DNA of 46,748 nt from positions 1 through 46,748 of the forward strand of contig MGWP01000034.1 in the NCBI GenBank assembly GCA_001801055.1, written 5' to 3'. The notes under the pieces are model-generated. The model ran no database searches. It had not been told where the DNA came from and saw only the letters and a program-made list of their open reading frames with translations. A program made the position numbers and the translations under genes. How positions within the stretch are numbered: position 1 is the stretch's first letter; each line of letters begins with the position of its first letter. Below, one piece after another: positions 27,026 through 34,693 of the stretch. Origin of the DNA: Gallionellales bacterium GWA2_55_18. Its GTDB lineage: Bacteria > Pseudomonadota > Gammaproteobacteria > Burkholderiales > Gallionellaceae.

Positions 27026-27215
27026 AATTCATCCTGATGAACTGACTAGCCATCTGACTAAGCGCGGTGAAACATGCGCTAAGTCATTGGTTAACGAAAA
27101 AACACGAAATAAAACAATAAGTTGCCTTGATTGGTGATTCACCCATTGGGTATTCATTAGCAGCATTGAGTCCTTTGAATTTGTTCGTGTTTTTCGTGAC
27201 TTTCGTGGACAACTG
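27026..27215 (-). repeat. dispersed 190-bp repeat, copy B
   Basis: The reverse complement of this stretch matches 2699-2890 with small indels. It keeps the hairpin half (TTAACCAATGACTTAGCGC) and the CACGAA-rich half. The REP-like end reads TGATGAACTGACTAGCCATC, close to TGATGGAACTACTAGCCAAT at 37181. Confidence 0.8.
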
Positions 27216-27256
27216 CTTTTTATAAATTCAAATGCACCCCCGAACTAATTTGCATG

Positions 27257-27283
27257 CTGGCACTCACAGGCCGCGAGTGCTAG
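27257..27283 (+). promoter_or_regulatory. CIRCE-like HrcA operator overlapping the rpoH promoter
   Basis: CTGGCACTC and GAGTGCTAG are 9-bp arms with one mismatch, separated by exactly 9 bases. The HrcA operator consensus is TTAGCACTC-N9-GAGTGCTAA. A possible -10, TAGAAT (27281-27286), overlaps the right arm, so repressor binding would block transcription. An AAGGAGG ribosome site and the rpoH ATG follow within 30 bases. HrcA itself is not in this window. Confidence 0.8.
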
Positions 27284-27308
27284 AATATTCGTGTAAGGAG
27301 GAGATGCC

Positions 27309-28163
27309 ATGAATATTGCAATGAGCCTGCCCATACCGGCTGCCGTTGGCAGCTTGGAGAGTTATATACAAACGGTGAACCGCTTTCCGCTATTGTCGCA
27401 GGAGGAGGAATTCGCATTGGCGACGCGCTTCAAGACCGAGAACGATCTCGATGCCGCGCGCGGGTTGGTGTTGTCTCACCTACGCGTGGTTGTCAGCGTG
27501 GCGCGTGGTTTTGCCGGTTATGGATTGCCCCAAGCGGACTTGATCCAGGAAGGCAACATCGGACTGATGAAAGCGGTGAAACACTACGATCCGGATCGCG
27601 GGGTGCGCTTGGTATCGTTCGCGTTGCACTGGATACGTGCAGAGATTCATGAGTTCGTGGTGCGCAACTGGCGGCTGGTGAAGATCGCCACCACCAAGGC
27701 GCAACGCAAGCTGTTCTTCAACTTGCGCAGCCTGAAGCAGGGACTGGAGCCGCTTAAACCGCAGCAGATATCCGAAATCGCCAAGCAACTTAATGTCAGC
27801 GAGCACGATGTGGTGGAAATGGAAGCGCGCTTCGCCGGACATGAAGTTGCGCTGGAACCAGGCGGTAGCGATGACGACGAGAGCTATGCGCCGATTCATT
27901 ATCTGTCCGACGACGAAGAGAATGAACCGTCTCACATTCTGGAAACGGCTGAGCGTGAGCGCTTGCAAACATCCGGCTTGGCGAATGCGTTGGCTGTGCT
28001 GGATGAACGCAGCCGCCGTATCGTTGAAGCGCGTTGGCTGGGCGAAGGAGCAACGGCAACACTGCATGACCTGGCCGCCGAGTTCAATGTATCGACCGAA
28101 CGCATCCGCCAGATCGAGCAGAAGGCATTAAGCAAAATGCACGCGGCGCTGGCTGCCGTTTAA
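27309..28163 (+). CDS. rpoH: heat-shock sigma factor RpoH (sigma-32)
   Basis: This 284-residue group 3 sigma-70 factor has region 2 (DLIQEGNIGLMKAVKHYDP, then VSFALHWIRAEIHEFV), the RpoH-specific box QRKLFFNLR, and region 4 ending in a helix-turn-helix (LHDLAAEFNVSTERIRQIEQ). It directs polymerase to heat-shock promoters. AAGGAGG lies 7 bases before ATG 27309. The CIRCE-like operator just upstream suggests it is held down by HrcA when chaperones are sufficient, which would join the two heat-shock circuits. Confidence 0.95.
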   Translation: MNIAMSLPIPAAVGSLESYIQTVNRFPLLSQEEEFALATRFKTENDLDAARGLVLSHLRVVVSVARGFAGYGLPQADLIQEGNIGLMKAVKHYDPDRGVRLVSFALHWIRAEIHEFVVRNWRLVKIATTKAQRKLFFNLRSLKQGLEPLKPQQISEIAKQLNVSEHDVVEMEARFAGHEVALEPGGSDDDESYAPIHYLSDDEENEPSHILETAERERLQTSGLANALAVLDERSRRIVEARWLGEGATATLHDLAAEFNVSTERIRQIEQKALSKMHAALAAV

Positions 28164-28226
28164 CGGTCGGCTGATTCCGCTTCTCCTTACAATAAGGAAA
28201 ATCAGTATCTGCCCGGCATCTATATC

Positions 28227-28247
28227 GGCGGGTAGAACCCGCCCTAC
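28227..28247. repeat. short palindromic repeat after rpoH
   Basis: GGCGGGTAGAACCCGCCCTA forms a 7-bp hairpin (GGCGGGT/ACCCGCC) 63 bases after the rpoH stop. It belongs to the widespread GTAGGGCGGGT type of intergenic repeat and may act as a weak terminator between convergent genes. Confidence 0.6.
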
Positions 28248-28346
28248 GATATTGCTCTATTGATCTTGAATTGGAATAACCGCTAACACAAAACGACCCC
28301 TTCTTCGGCTTCACGCCAGGGAAAGGGGTTATTTTTGCGGAACACA

Positions 28347-29024
28347 CTACTGACCGATTACCTCTCCGCCAGCAAGCAAAGGTTGCAGCAGCTTGTCGAA
28401 TTCTTTGGGCGAGACATATTGCAGTACAGGTTTTTCGCCGTTGCCCAAGGTTATGTCCAGTCCGTGTTGCGGATACAGCCAATGGACTGCACCGCTTTTC
28501 TTTTCCCTGATGCGCTGGGCGGGCTGCCCGAAACGCTTGCTGACAACGTCTTCTTCCAAGCGAACGGACGGCATATAAGTCAAGCCACTGACCGGTAATG
28601 CGCGTATCCGGGTCACATCTTCCGGTGCCAGCGTGATTTTTTTGCCGCTGCCGGTGCCGCTCATGCGCAAACCGCGTTCGTACATGCCTTGCAACTCGGT
28701 AGCGGGAACCGCGATGCTCAAAACGATTTTGGACTTCATTTCTGCCAGGGTGACCTGCTCGAAAAACATCTCTGCGGCCAGCTGCCCATCGGGCGATTTG
28801 AACAGGCTGGGCTTGGCCTGTTCCTGGAAATGCTGTTCGGCCTCATTGGTGGTGGATTGCCCCAGGGTCATACCGAAGATACGCACCTTGTCTGCCGCAG
28901 GATGTTCGATGTGCCAGGGCAGATCGGTTTTTTCGGCCGGTTTGCCCGGCATGAAAAACGAACTCGCAAAAATCAGGATCGAGAGGATACCAACGGCCCA
29001 GTACAGTTTTCGTTCCATGGTCAT
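28347..29024 (-). CDS. conserved-looking membrane-anchored protein of unknown function
   Basis: This 225-residue protein has one N-terminal membrane segment (LYWAVGILSILIFASSFFMP) and a soluble, probably periplasmic remainder containing RIFGMTLGQSTTNEAEQHF and HWLYPQHGLDITLG. I do not recognise the family. The pattern of a start resembling IFGMTLGQST (a possible beta-strand and helix that sets gene name families aside) gives no function. It overlaps the upstream gene by four bases (ATGA), so the two are translationally coupled. Normal codon use and length make it a real gene. Confidence 0.75.
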   Translation of the reverse strand: MTMERKLYWAVGILSILIFASSFFMPGKPAEKTDLPWHIEHPAADKVRIFGMTLGQSTTNEAEQHFQEQAKPSLFKSPDGQLAAEMFFEQVTLAEMKSKIVLSIAVPATELQGMYERGLRMSGTGSGKKITLAPEDVTRIRALPVSGLTYMPSVRLEEDVVSKRFGQPAQRIREKKSGAVHWLYPQHGLDITLGNGEKPVLQYVSPKEFDKLLQPLLAGGEVIGQ

Positions 29025-29677
29025 TCTTGATCGGATTGGGAATGCCGAGCGGCTGGCGCATCGGGATTCTGTTCTATAAAGCGCTTAACATGAAAGTCGC
29101 GTAGCGATTCGTTTGTCCCCTCTCCCGCTTGCGGGAGAGGGTTAGGGAGAGGGAAACGGGTATGGCGGTTTTCATCATCAATGATGGTGGCATTCTTGCC
29201 ATACCTGTTCGGCAGCTTGCCATCGCGGGCCATATATAACGATTCATTGCCGAGCACGATCAGCACCAGCAACACAACCATGAACGGCAACAGCCCCACG
29301 CCGCCGATCAGGGCGATGGTCGGTATTTTGGCACAGCCCATCATTTTGGAAAGCCATAAACCACCGCCGGAAATGACGCAGGTAATGACTAATAGCAGCA
29401 TGAAAAAACGGTTGCGCCGCGCGGCGATTTGCCAGTGCGCCTTGACGAACCACGTCTCACTACTGGCCGCTACCTGTCTGGCCTTGATGAGAATGTAGCC
29501 GATGATGGAAAACGAAATGACCGGCACCAGCGCAGGCGAATAGGGAAAACTGCCGAATACCGCAACAGTCGCACAGAACACGAAAATATGGTTGAAGATC
29601 AGGTTGATCAGGAAGATTTCGTGCGGCCATTTGGCGCGCCGCCCCTCTTCGGGTGAAATATCGAACTGTTGATGCAC
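29021..29677 (-). CDS. four-helix membrane protein of unknown function with repeat-derived tail
   Basis: This 218-residue protein has about four membrane segments (NLIFNHIFVFCATVAVF, VPVISFSIIGYILI, FFMLLLVITCVISGG, GVGLLPFMVVLLVLIVLG) and a hydrophilic C-terminal tail. The tail contains FPLPNPLPQAGEGTNES, the translation of a widespread palindromic repeat (29118-29160), so part of the C terminus was probably acquired by repeat insertion. Family unknown to me. It starts the two-gene unit with the 225-residue protein. Confidence 0.75.
   Translation of the reverse strand: MHQQFDISPEEGRRAKWPHEIFLINLIFNHIFVFCATVAVFGSFPYSPALVPVISFSIIGYILIKARQVAASSETWFVKAHWQIAARRNRFFMLLLVITCVISGGGLWLSKMMGCAKIPTIALIGGVGLLPFMVVLLVLIVLGNESLYMARDGKLPNRYGKNATIIDDENRHTRFPLPNPLPQAGEGTNESLRDFHVKRFIEQNPDAPAARHSQSDQE
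29118..29160. repeat. palindromic repeat read as PLPQAGEG inside an unknown gene
   Basis: CCCTCTCCCGC pairs with GCGGGAGAGGG. The same hairpin occurs at 37109-37130 in the hisF-hisI gap, identical over 22 bases. On the minus strand it is translated as PNPLPQAGEG, a known hallmark of this repeat in proteobacterial proteins. Confidence 0.85.
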
Positions 29678-29817
29678 GTTTTTCCTCTTTTAATTTGTCA
29701 GGCTTTGGGCAACATCAGCACATCCGCCAACCTCAAGCGCGCGGCGTCCGCCTTTGGTAAAATGCCGGACGGAAAATCGCAAACTGTCCATTATTCGCCG
29801 CTGCTCTGGAGGTGAAT
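29678..29817. promoter_or_regulatory. hemN upstream region
   Basis: This 140-base divergent gap should hold promoters for hemN and for the unknown pair. TAAAAT (29758-29763) may be a -10 for hemN, with no good -35. I searched for an FNR-type TTGAT-N4-ATCAA box and did not find one. Confidence 0.3.
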
Positions 29818-29910
29818 ATGACATGGATTGCGGCTTATATCAAACCATTGAAATGGTATGTTTGGCGCTATGCCGGCATATTCATTCAGGAACGTGACGG
29901 GTACTTATGA
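29818..29910 (+). CDS. 30-codon ORF translationally coupled to hemN
   Basis: A strong ribosome site (TGGAGGTG) lies 3-4 bases before ATG 29818. The frame encodes 30 residues starting MTWIAAYIKPLKWYVW and ending ERDGYL; its TGA overlaps the hemN ATG as ATGA. The peptide has four-to-five aromatic residues in a row of helical heptads and several basic residues, so it could be an amphipathic membrane peptide. hemN itself has no other good ribosome site, so this ORF may deliver ribosomes to hemN. Too short for the ORF track; no family recognised. Confidence 0.55.
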   Translation: MTWIAAYIKPLKWYVWRYAGIFIQERDGYL

Positions 29911-31301
29911 ATAAGGCAGTAAATCAACTGATCGTGGATCTGGAACTGATCCGCAGGCTGGATAAAAACGGCCCGCGCTACACCTCCTATCCGACCGCAG
30001 ACCGTTTTGCCGGGGATTTTAACGCGGAGAGTTACGCGAGATGGATAGCCAAGCGCAGGGCCGATGGCACCGCCCGCCCGCTGTCGCTGTATATCCATAT
30101 CCCGTTCTGCAACACGCTGTGTTTTTACTGCGCCTGCAACAAGATCATCACCAAGGATCGCAGCCAGTCCGCCGAATATGTGCGCTACCTGATCAAGGAA
30201 ATGGCGATGCAGGCGGAGCTGCTCGGGCCGGGGCAGGTTGTCGAACAGTTGCACTTCGGCGGCGGCACACCGACCTTCCTGAGCGATGACGAAATCCACC
30301 AGTTGATGGCGGCGATACGCCAGCACTTCAAGCTGGTGGAAGACGGCGAATACTCCATCGAGATCGACCCGCGCAAGGTCAGCGACGCGACCATCGCGCT
30401 GCTCGGCAAGGAAGGTTTTAACCGCATCAGCATCGGCGTGCAGGATTTCGATGCCGAGGTGCAGCGCGCGGTGAACCGCCTCCAGAGCGAGGAAGAGACC
30501 CTGCGCATCATCAAGGCGTCGCGCGCCAACGGTTTCAAATCGGTCAGCATCGACCTGATCTACGGCCTGCCCAAGCAGACGCTGCAAGGCTTCGGCGTAA
30601 CGCTGGACAAGGTGATCGCCGCTAACCCGGATCGCCTGTCCATTTACAACTACGCGCACATGCCAACCATTTTCATGCCGCAGCGGCGCATCGACGAACA
30701 GGATTTGCCCGCGCCGCAAGTGAAGCTGGACATCCTCAGCCTGGCGGTAAGCAAGCTGACCGAGGCGGGCTATGTGTACATCGGCATGGATCACTTTGCC
30801 AAGCCGGAAGACGAGCTCGCCGTGGCACAGCGCCAGGGCCGCCTGCACCGCAATTTTCAGGGCTATTCCACCCATTCGGATTGTGACCTGGTTGCGCTCG
30901 GCGTCAGCGCCATCGGCAAGATCGGCACGACCTATAGCCAGAATTACCGCGAGGCGGAAGAATATTACGGCGCGCTGGACAAAGGCCAGTTGCCGATCAT
31001 GCGCGGCATGGAATTGAATGACGACGATGTGATCCGGCGCGCCATCATCCAGGCATTGATGTGCCACTTCGAGCTTGCCAAAAATACTTTCGATACTGAT
31101 TACCGCATCGAATTCGACAAATATTTCGCCACCGAGCTGGAAGAGCTGCGCGAATACGAGCGCGAAGGCCTGCTGGAAATGACTCCGCAGCAAATCACCG
31201 TGACGCCGAAGGGACGCATGCTGATCCGCAACATCTGCATGGTGTTCGATAAGTACCTGCGCACCCGCACGGAGCATGCGCGCTACTCGAAAGTAATTTA
31301 G
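29907..31301 (+). CDS. hemN: oxygen-independent coproporphyrinogen III oxidase
   Basis: This 464-residue radical SAM enzyme decarboxylates coproporphyrinogen III to protoporphyrinogen IX without oxygen. It shows the cluster motif HIPFCNTLCFYCACNK (CX3CX2CXC type specific to HemN), GGGTPTFL, and the C-terminal winged-helix region (YFATELEELREYEREGLLEM). The N-terminal DLELIRRLDKNGPRYTSYPTA is characteristic of true HemN rather than HemW. The start overlaps the small upstream ORF. It indicates haem synthesis at low oxygen. Confidence 0.95.
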   Translation: MNKAVNQLIVDLELIRRLDKNGPRYTSYPTADRFAGDFNAESYARWIAKRRADGTARPLSLYIHIPFCNTLCFYCACNKIITKDRSQSAEYVRYLIKEMAMQAELLGPGQVVEQLHFGGGTPTFLSDDEIHQLMAAIRQHFKLVEDGEYSIEIDPRKVSDATIALLGKEGFNRISIGVQDFDAEVQRAVNRLQSEEETLRIIKASRANGFKSVSIDLIYGLPKQTLQGFGVTLDKVIAANPDRLSIYNYAHMPTIFMPQRRIDEQDLPAPQVKLDILSLAVSKLTEAGYVYIGMDHFAKPEDELAVAQRQGRLHRNFQGYSTHSDCDLVALGVSAIGKIGTTYSQNYREAEEYYGALDKGQLPIMRGMELNDDDVIRRAIIQALMCHFELAKNTFDTDYRIEFDKYFATELEELREYEREGLLEMTPQQITVTPKGRMLIRNICMVFDKYLRTRTEHARYSKVI

Positions 31302-31601
31302 CAGGGCATCGTAAAATTACTGTTGGCCTTGATTAGCCACAAAACTCAACTGTGTGTTTGTTAGCTGTTTTAGAGTAACCAAGGGTGGACTATGCCCGCC
31401 ATGTCGTGCATAACCCGACCTACATTGCGTTCCAATTCATCCGACTTAGACTCGCCAATGCATTGCCTGAACTTCGTGGCTAATCAGGGCTGTTGATGTT
31501 TTCAACAACCCGCATCTCGCCAGTAACGGGTGCCCATCTCTACCCCATTCAGTGTTTAATTCAGCTCGGCAGCGGTGCTTTGCAAAAATTTCAATTGAGA
31601 A
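31302..31601. other. intergenic region between convergent hemN and metK
   Basis: This 300-bp gap holds an inverted-repeat element (31327-31489) and, inside it around 31384-31425, a GTGGACTATGCCCGCC...ACCCGACCTAC palindrome related to the one before pilQ. I see no gene and no clear T-run terminator. Confidence 0.5.
31327..31489. repeat. MITE-like element with 14-bp inverted ends
   Basis: CCTTGATTAGCCAC (31327-31340) and GTGGCTAATCAGGG (31476-31489) are inverted copies with one mismatch, 163 bases end to end. The interior encodes nothing and contains another palindromic repeat. No clear target-site duplication was seen. Confidence 0.5.
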
Positions 31602-32765
31602 TCACATGCCTGCGTCAGCCCGCAACGCTGCTGCCTTATCTGTACTCTCCCACTTGAATTCGGGTTCTTCACGGCCAAAGTGACCGTAAGCCGCTGTCTT
31701 CTGGTAAATCGGGCGCAACAGGTCGAGCATTTGCACGATGCCTTTCGGGCGCAGGTCGAAATGCTTCTTGACCAATTCCGCGATCTTCTCATCGGAGACC
31801 TTGCCGGTGCCGTAGGTGGTAACCCAGACGCTGGTGGGGTGCGCCACGCCGATCGCGTAGGAAATCTGAATCAGGCATTTGCTGGCCAAGCCGGCAGCGA
31901 CGATGTTCTTGGCGACATAACGACCAGCGTAAGCAGCCGAGCGGTCTACCTTGGACGGATCCTTGCCGGAGAATGCGCCGCCGCCATGCGGTGCCGCTCC
32001 GCCGTAGGTGTCGACGATGATCTTGCGTCCGGTCAGGCCACAGTCTCCCTGAGGGCCTCCGACAACAAAACGCCCGGTCGGGTTGACCAGATATTTTATA
32101 TCGCCCTTGATCAATTCTTTCGGCAGAACCGGCTTGATAATTTCCTCGATAACCGCTTCGCGGATTTGCTCCAGTTTCATTTCCGGCGCATGCTGGGTCG
32201 AAATCACCACCGTATCGATAGAGTGCGGTTTGCTATCCACATAACGGACGGTAACCTGTGATTTGGCATCCGGGCGCAGCCAACTCAGTCGGCCATCGCG
32301 GCGCAGTTGCGCCTGGCGCTCCATCGCGCGGTGCGCCAGGTAAATCGGCAGCGGCATCAAGGTATCTGTTTCGTCGCAGGCGTAGCCGAACATCAGCCCC
32401 TGGTCGCCAGCGCCCTGATCCATATTGTCGTCATAGGCCTTGTTTACGCCCTGCGCGATATCCGGGCTTTGTTTGTCGTAGGCAACCAGCACCGCGCAGC
32501 CCTTGTAGTCGATGCCGTATTCGGTGTTGTCGTAGCCGATACGCTTGATCGTGTCGCGCGCCACCTGAATGTAATCGACATTGGCGGAGGTGGTAATCTC
32601 GCCGGCCAGCACCACGAGGCCGGTGTTGCATAGTGTTTCTGCAGCAACGCGCGAATGCTTGTCCTGCGCCAGAATGGCATCGACGATGGCATCTGAAATC
32701 TGGTCTGCCACCTTGTCGGGATGACCTTCGGACACTGATTCAGACGTAAACAAATATTCGCTCAT
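31602..32765 (-). CDS. metK: S-adenosylmethionine synthetase
   Basis: This 387-residue enzyme makes S-adenosylmethionine from methionine and ATP. Visible motifs are [15 protein letters not shown], the signature [12 protein letters not shown], and the second signature [19 protein letters not shown]. Full length and intact. It is transcribed away from hisC. Upstream I see a simple promoter-like site but no riboswitch fold that I can recognise. Confidence 0.97.
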   Translation of the reverse strand: MSEYLFTSESVSEGHPDKVADQISDAIVDAILAQDKHSRVAAETLCNTGLVVLAGEITTSANVDYIQVARDTIKRIGYDNTEYGIDYKGCAVLVAYDKQSPDIAQGVNKAYDDNMDQGAGDQGLMFGYACDETDTLMPLPIYLAHRAMERQAQLRRDGRLSWLRPDAKSQVTVRYVDSKPHSIDTVVISTQHAPEMKLEQIREAVIEEIIKPVLPKELIKGDIKYLVNPTGRFVVGGPQGDCGLTGRKIIVDTYGGAAPHGGGAFSGKDPSKVDRSAAYAGRYVAKNIVAAGLASKCLIQISYAIGVAHPTSVWVTTYGTGKVSDEKIAELVKKHFDLRPKGIVQMLDLLRPIYQKTAAYGHFGREEPEFKWESTDKAAALRADAGM

Positions 32766-32802
32766 GGTTTTTCGCTTTATCGTAAAAAGTTAAAGGGCAG
32801 GT

Positions 32803-32808
32803 ATTCTA
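32803..32808 (-). promoter_or_regulatory. possible extended -10 box for metK
   Basis: On the minus strand TTGGTAGAATACC gives an extended -10 (TGG-TAGAAT) about 38 bases before the metK ATG. No good -35 is present. Weak evidence. Confidence 0.35.
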
Positions 32809-32950
32809 CCAAATCATGCCAAACTTGGCAGCATTAGCCATTGCCCATGAATCGCATGCGAGCCTAAACGAAGGGATAGCCGGACAATCAGGATTTTGTG
32901 ATAAGCTACGCGCCATTGTGATATCACTCGTTTACTGAGCGATTTATTTC

Positions 32951-34090
32951 ATGCCCCCCGTTTCTGCCAGTTCTCTAGCAAACTCGTTGCTGCGCCGCGA
33001 AATCCTTGATTTGCACGCCTATCATGTGCCGGATAGTGCTGGCTACATCAAGCTTGATGCGATGGAAAATCCTTATGCCGTACCGCAGGAATTGCGCGAG
33101 GAAATTGCCGTCACCGTGGCGCATGCCGCCATTAACCGCTATCCCGACCCCGACCCTGCATATCTAAAGAAAAAAATTCGCAACGTAACCGGCTTGCCTC
33201 CAGAAATAGGCGTGCTGCTCGGCAACGGTTCGGATGAGCTGATCCAGTTGCTGGCGATGGCAACAAACAAGCCCGGCGCGACGCTGTTGAGCGTGGAACC
33301 GTCGTTCGTGATGTACAAAATGATCGCGACCTTTACCGGGATGCGTTATGTGGGTGTGCCACTGGTGGACAATTCCGGAGTGAACAAGCCCGGGACAACC
33401 CATTCGGGGGTGGCGGATTTTTCGCTGGATTTGTCGGCGACTCTCGCCGCGATTCGGCGCGAACAACCCGCACTGGTATTTCTGGCTTATCCGAACAACC
33501 CCACCGGCAATCTTTTCCCGGCAGATGCAGTAGCACAAATCATTGCGGAATCGCCCGGCCTAGTGGTGGTGGACGAAGCCTATTACGCTTTTGCCTGCGG
33601 CAGCTTCATTCCTCACTTGGCGAGCTATCCTAATCTGCTGGTGATGCGCACTTTTTCCAAACTCGGCATGGCGGGTCTGCGGCTGGGCTTTCTGGCGGGT
33701 AGCGCGGCATGGCTGGAGCAGTTGGAAAAGCTGCGCTTGCCGTATAATATCGGTGTTTTACCGCAACTGGTCGCAGGAAAGCTGCTGGAACATCACGATG
33801 TGCTGTTGCGGCAAGCGGAACAAATCAAGCAAGATCGCGCCGGACTGTATCGGCAATTGAGCGAAATCGCCGCTGTGCGGGTTTATCCCAGCGAGGCCAA
33901 TTTTTTGCTGTTCCGCGTGGCGAATGCCACGGGAGTATTCGACGGCCTGAAGCGGCGCGGCGTGCTGATCAAGAATCTGAACGGCGGACATCCGATGCTC
34001 AACGGATGTTTGCGCGTGACAGTGGGCACACCGGAAGAAAACGAGCGGTTTATGGCAGCATTAAAAGAAATCATTATTCAACCCGCATAG
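32951..34090 (+). CDS. hisC: histidinol-phosphate aminotransferase
   Basis: This 379-residue class II PLP aminotransferase converts imidazole-acetol phosphate to histidinol phosphate. It shows KLDAMENPY, LGNGSDELIQLL, the FLAYPNNPTGN loop, VVDEAYYAF (PLP Asp/Tyr) and the PLP Lys in TFSKLGMAGLRLG. It opens the hisC-hisB-hisH-hisA-hisF-hisI-hisE operon. hisG and hisD, which often precede hisC in this class, are not here; instead metK diverges from it. Confidence 0.95.
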   Translation: MPPVSASSLANSLLRREILDLHAYHVPDSAGYIKLDAMENPYAVPQELREEIAVTVAHAAINRYPDPDPAYLKKKIRNVTGLPPEIGVLLGNGSDELIQLLAMATNKPGATLLSVEPSFVMYKMIATFTGMRYVGVPLVDNSGVNKPGTTHSGVADFSLDLSATLAAIRREQPALVFLAYPNNPTGNLFPADAVAQIIAESPGLVVVDEAYYAFACGSFIPHLASYPNLLVMRTFSKLGMAGLRLGFLAGSAAWLEQLEKLRLPYNIGVLPQLVAGKLLEHHDVLLRQAEQIKQDRAGLYRQLSEIAAVRVYPSEANFLLFRVANATGVFDGLKRRGVLIKNLNGGHPMLNGCLRVTVGTPEENERFMAALKEIIIQPA

Positions 34091-34099
34091 GGCAAAATC

Positions 34100-34687
34100 A
34101 TGCGTAGCGCGAAAGTTTCACGCAATACACTGGAAACGCAAATTACCGTCGAGTTGAATCTGGACGGCAATGGACAGGCCAAATTCGACACCGGCCTGCC
34201 GTTCCTCGACCACATGCTCGACCAGATCGCGCGGCATGGCTTGCTGGACATCAGCATTGCGGCCAAGGGCGACCTTCATATCGATGCGCATCACACTGTG
34301 GAAGATATCGGTATCACACTGGGCCAGGCGTTCAACCAGGCAGTCGGCGACAAGAAAGGCTTGCGCCGCTACGGTCACGCCTATGTGCCACTGGACGAAT
34401 CCCTGTCGCGCGTGGTGCTGGACGTTTCGGGGCGCCCCGGCATGGTGTTCAATTGCAAATTTGTGCGCGATAGCATCGGCGAATTCGAGGCAGACCTCAT
34501 CAACGAATTCTTCCAGGGCTTTGTCAATCATGCTCTGGTTACGTTGCACATCGACAACCTGGCAGGCAACAATGCCCACCATCAGGCCGAAACGATTTTC
34601 AAGGCCTTCGGCCGCGCGTTGCGCATGGCGGTGGAGCTTGACCCGCGCATGGCCGGCGTGATGCCTTCCACCAAGGGTACTCTGTAA
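34100..34687 (+). CDS. hisB: imidazoleglycerol-phosphate dehydratase
   Basis: This 195-residue manganese enzyme is the monofunctional dehydratase without the N-terminal phosphatase found in enteric HisB. Metal-binding repeats are [29 protein letters not shown] and [18 protein letters not shown]. It follows hisC by 9 bases and precedes hisH by 6. Confidence 0.97.
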   Translation: MRSAKVSRNTLETQITVELNLDGNGQAKFDTGLPFLDHMLDQIARHGLLDISIAAKGDLHIDAHHTVEDIGITLGQAFNQAVGDKKGLRRYGHAYVPLDESLSRVVLDVSGRPGMVFNCKFVRDSIGEFEADLINEFFQGFVNHALVTLHIDNLAGNNAHHQAETIFKAFGRALRMAVELDPRMAGVMPSTKGTL

Positions 34688-34693
34688 GTTGAA

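Larger units (their letters stand above)
26826..27308. other. divergent intergenic region between prlC and rpoH
   Basis: This 483-bp region carries the dispersed repeat copy B (27026-27215) and the rpoH operator region (27257-27283), listed separately. The part nearest prlC must hold the prlC promoter, but I see no convincing match. No gene is supported. Confidence 0.5.

Noticed and set aside
27250-27285. Sigma-54 promoter before rpoH
   Set aside because: TGGCAC resembles a -24 element, but there is no TTGCA at the required spacing; the sequence is better explained by the CIRCE-like palindrome.
29678-29817. FNR box before hemN
   Set aside because: hemN is often FNR-controlled, but no TTGAT-N4-ATCAA match was found in the upstream region.
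32766-32950. SAM or SAH riboswitch before metK
   Set aside because: No conserved helices or terminator stem were seen; only a promoter-like site is supported.
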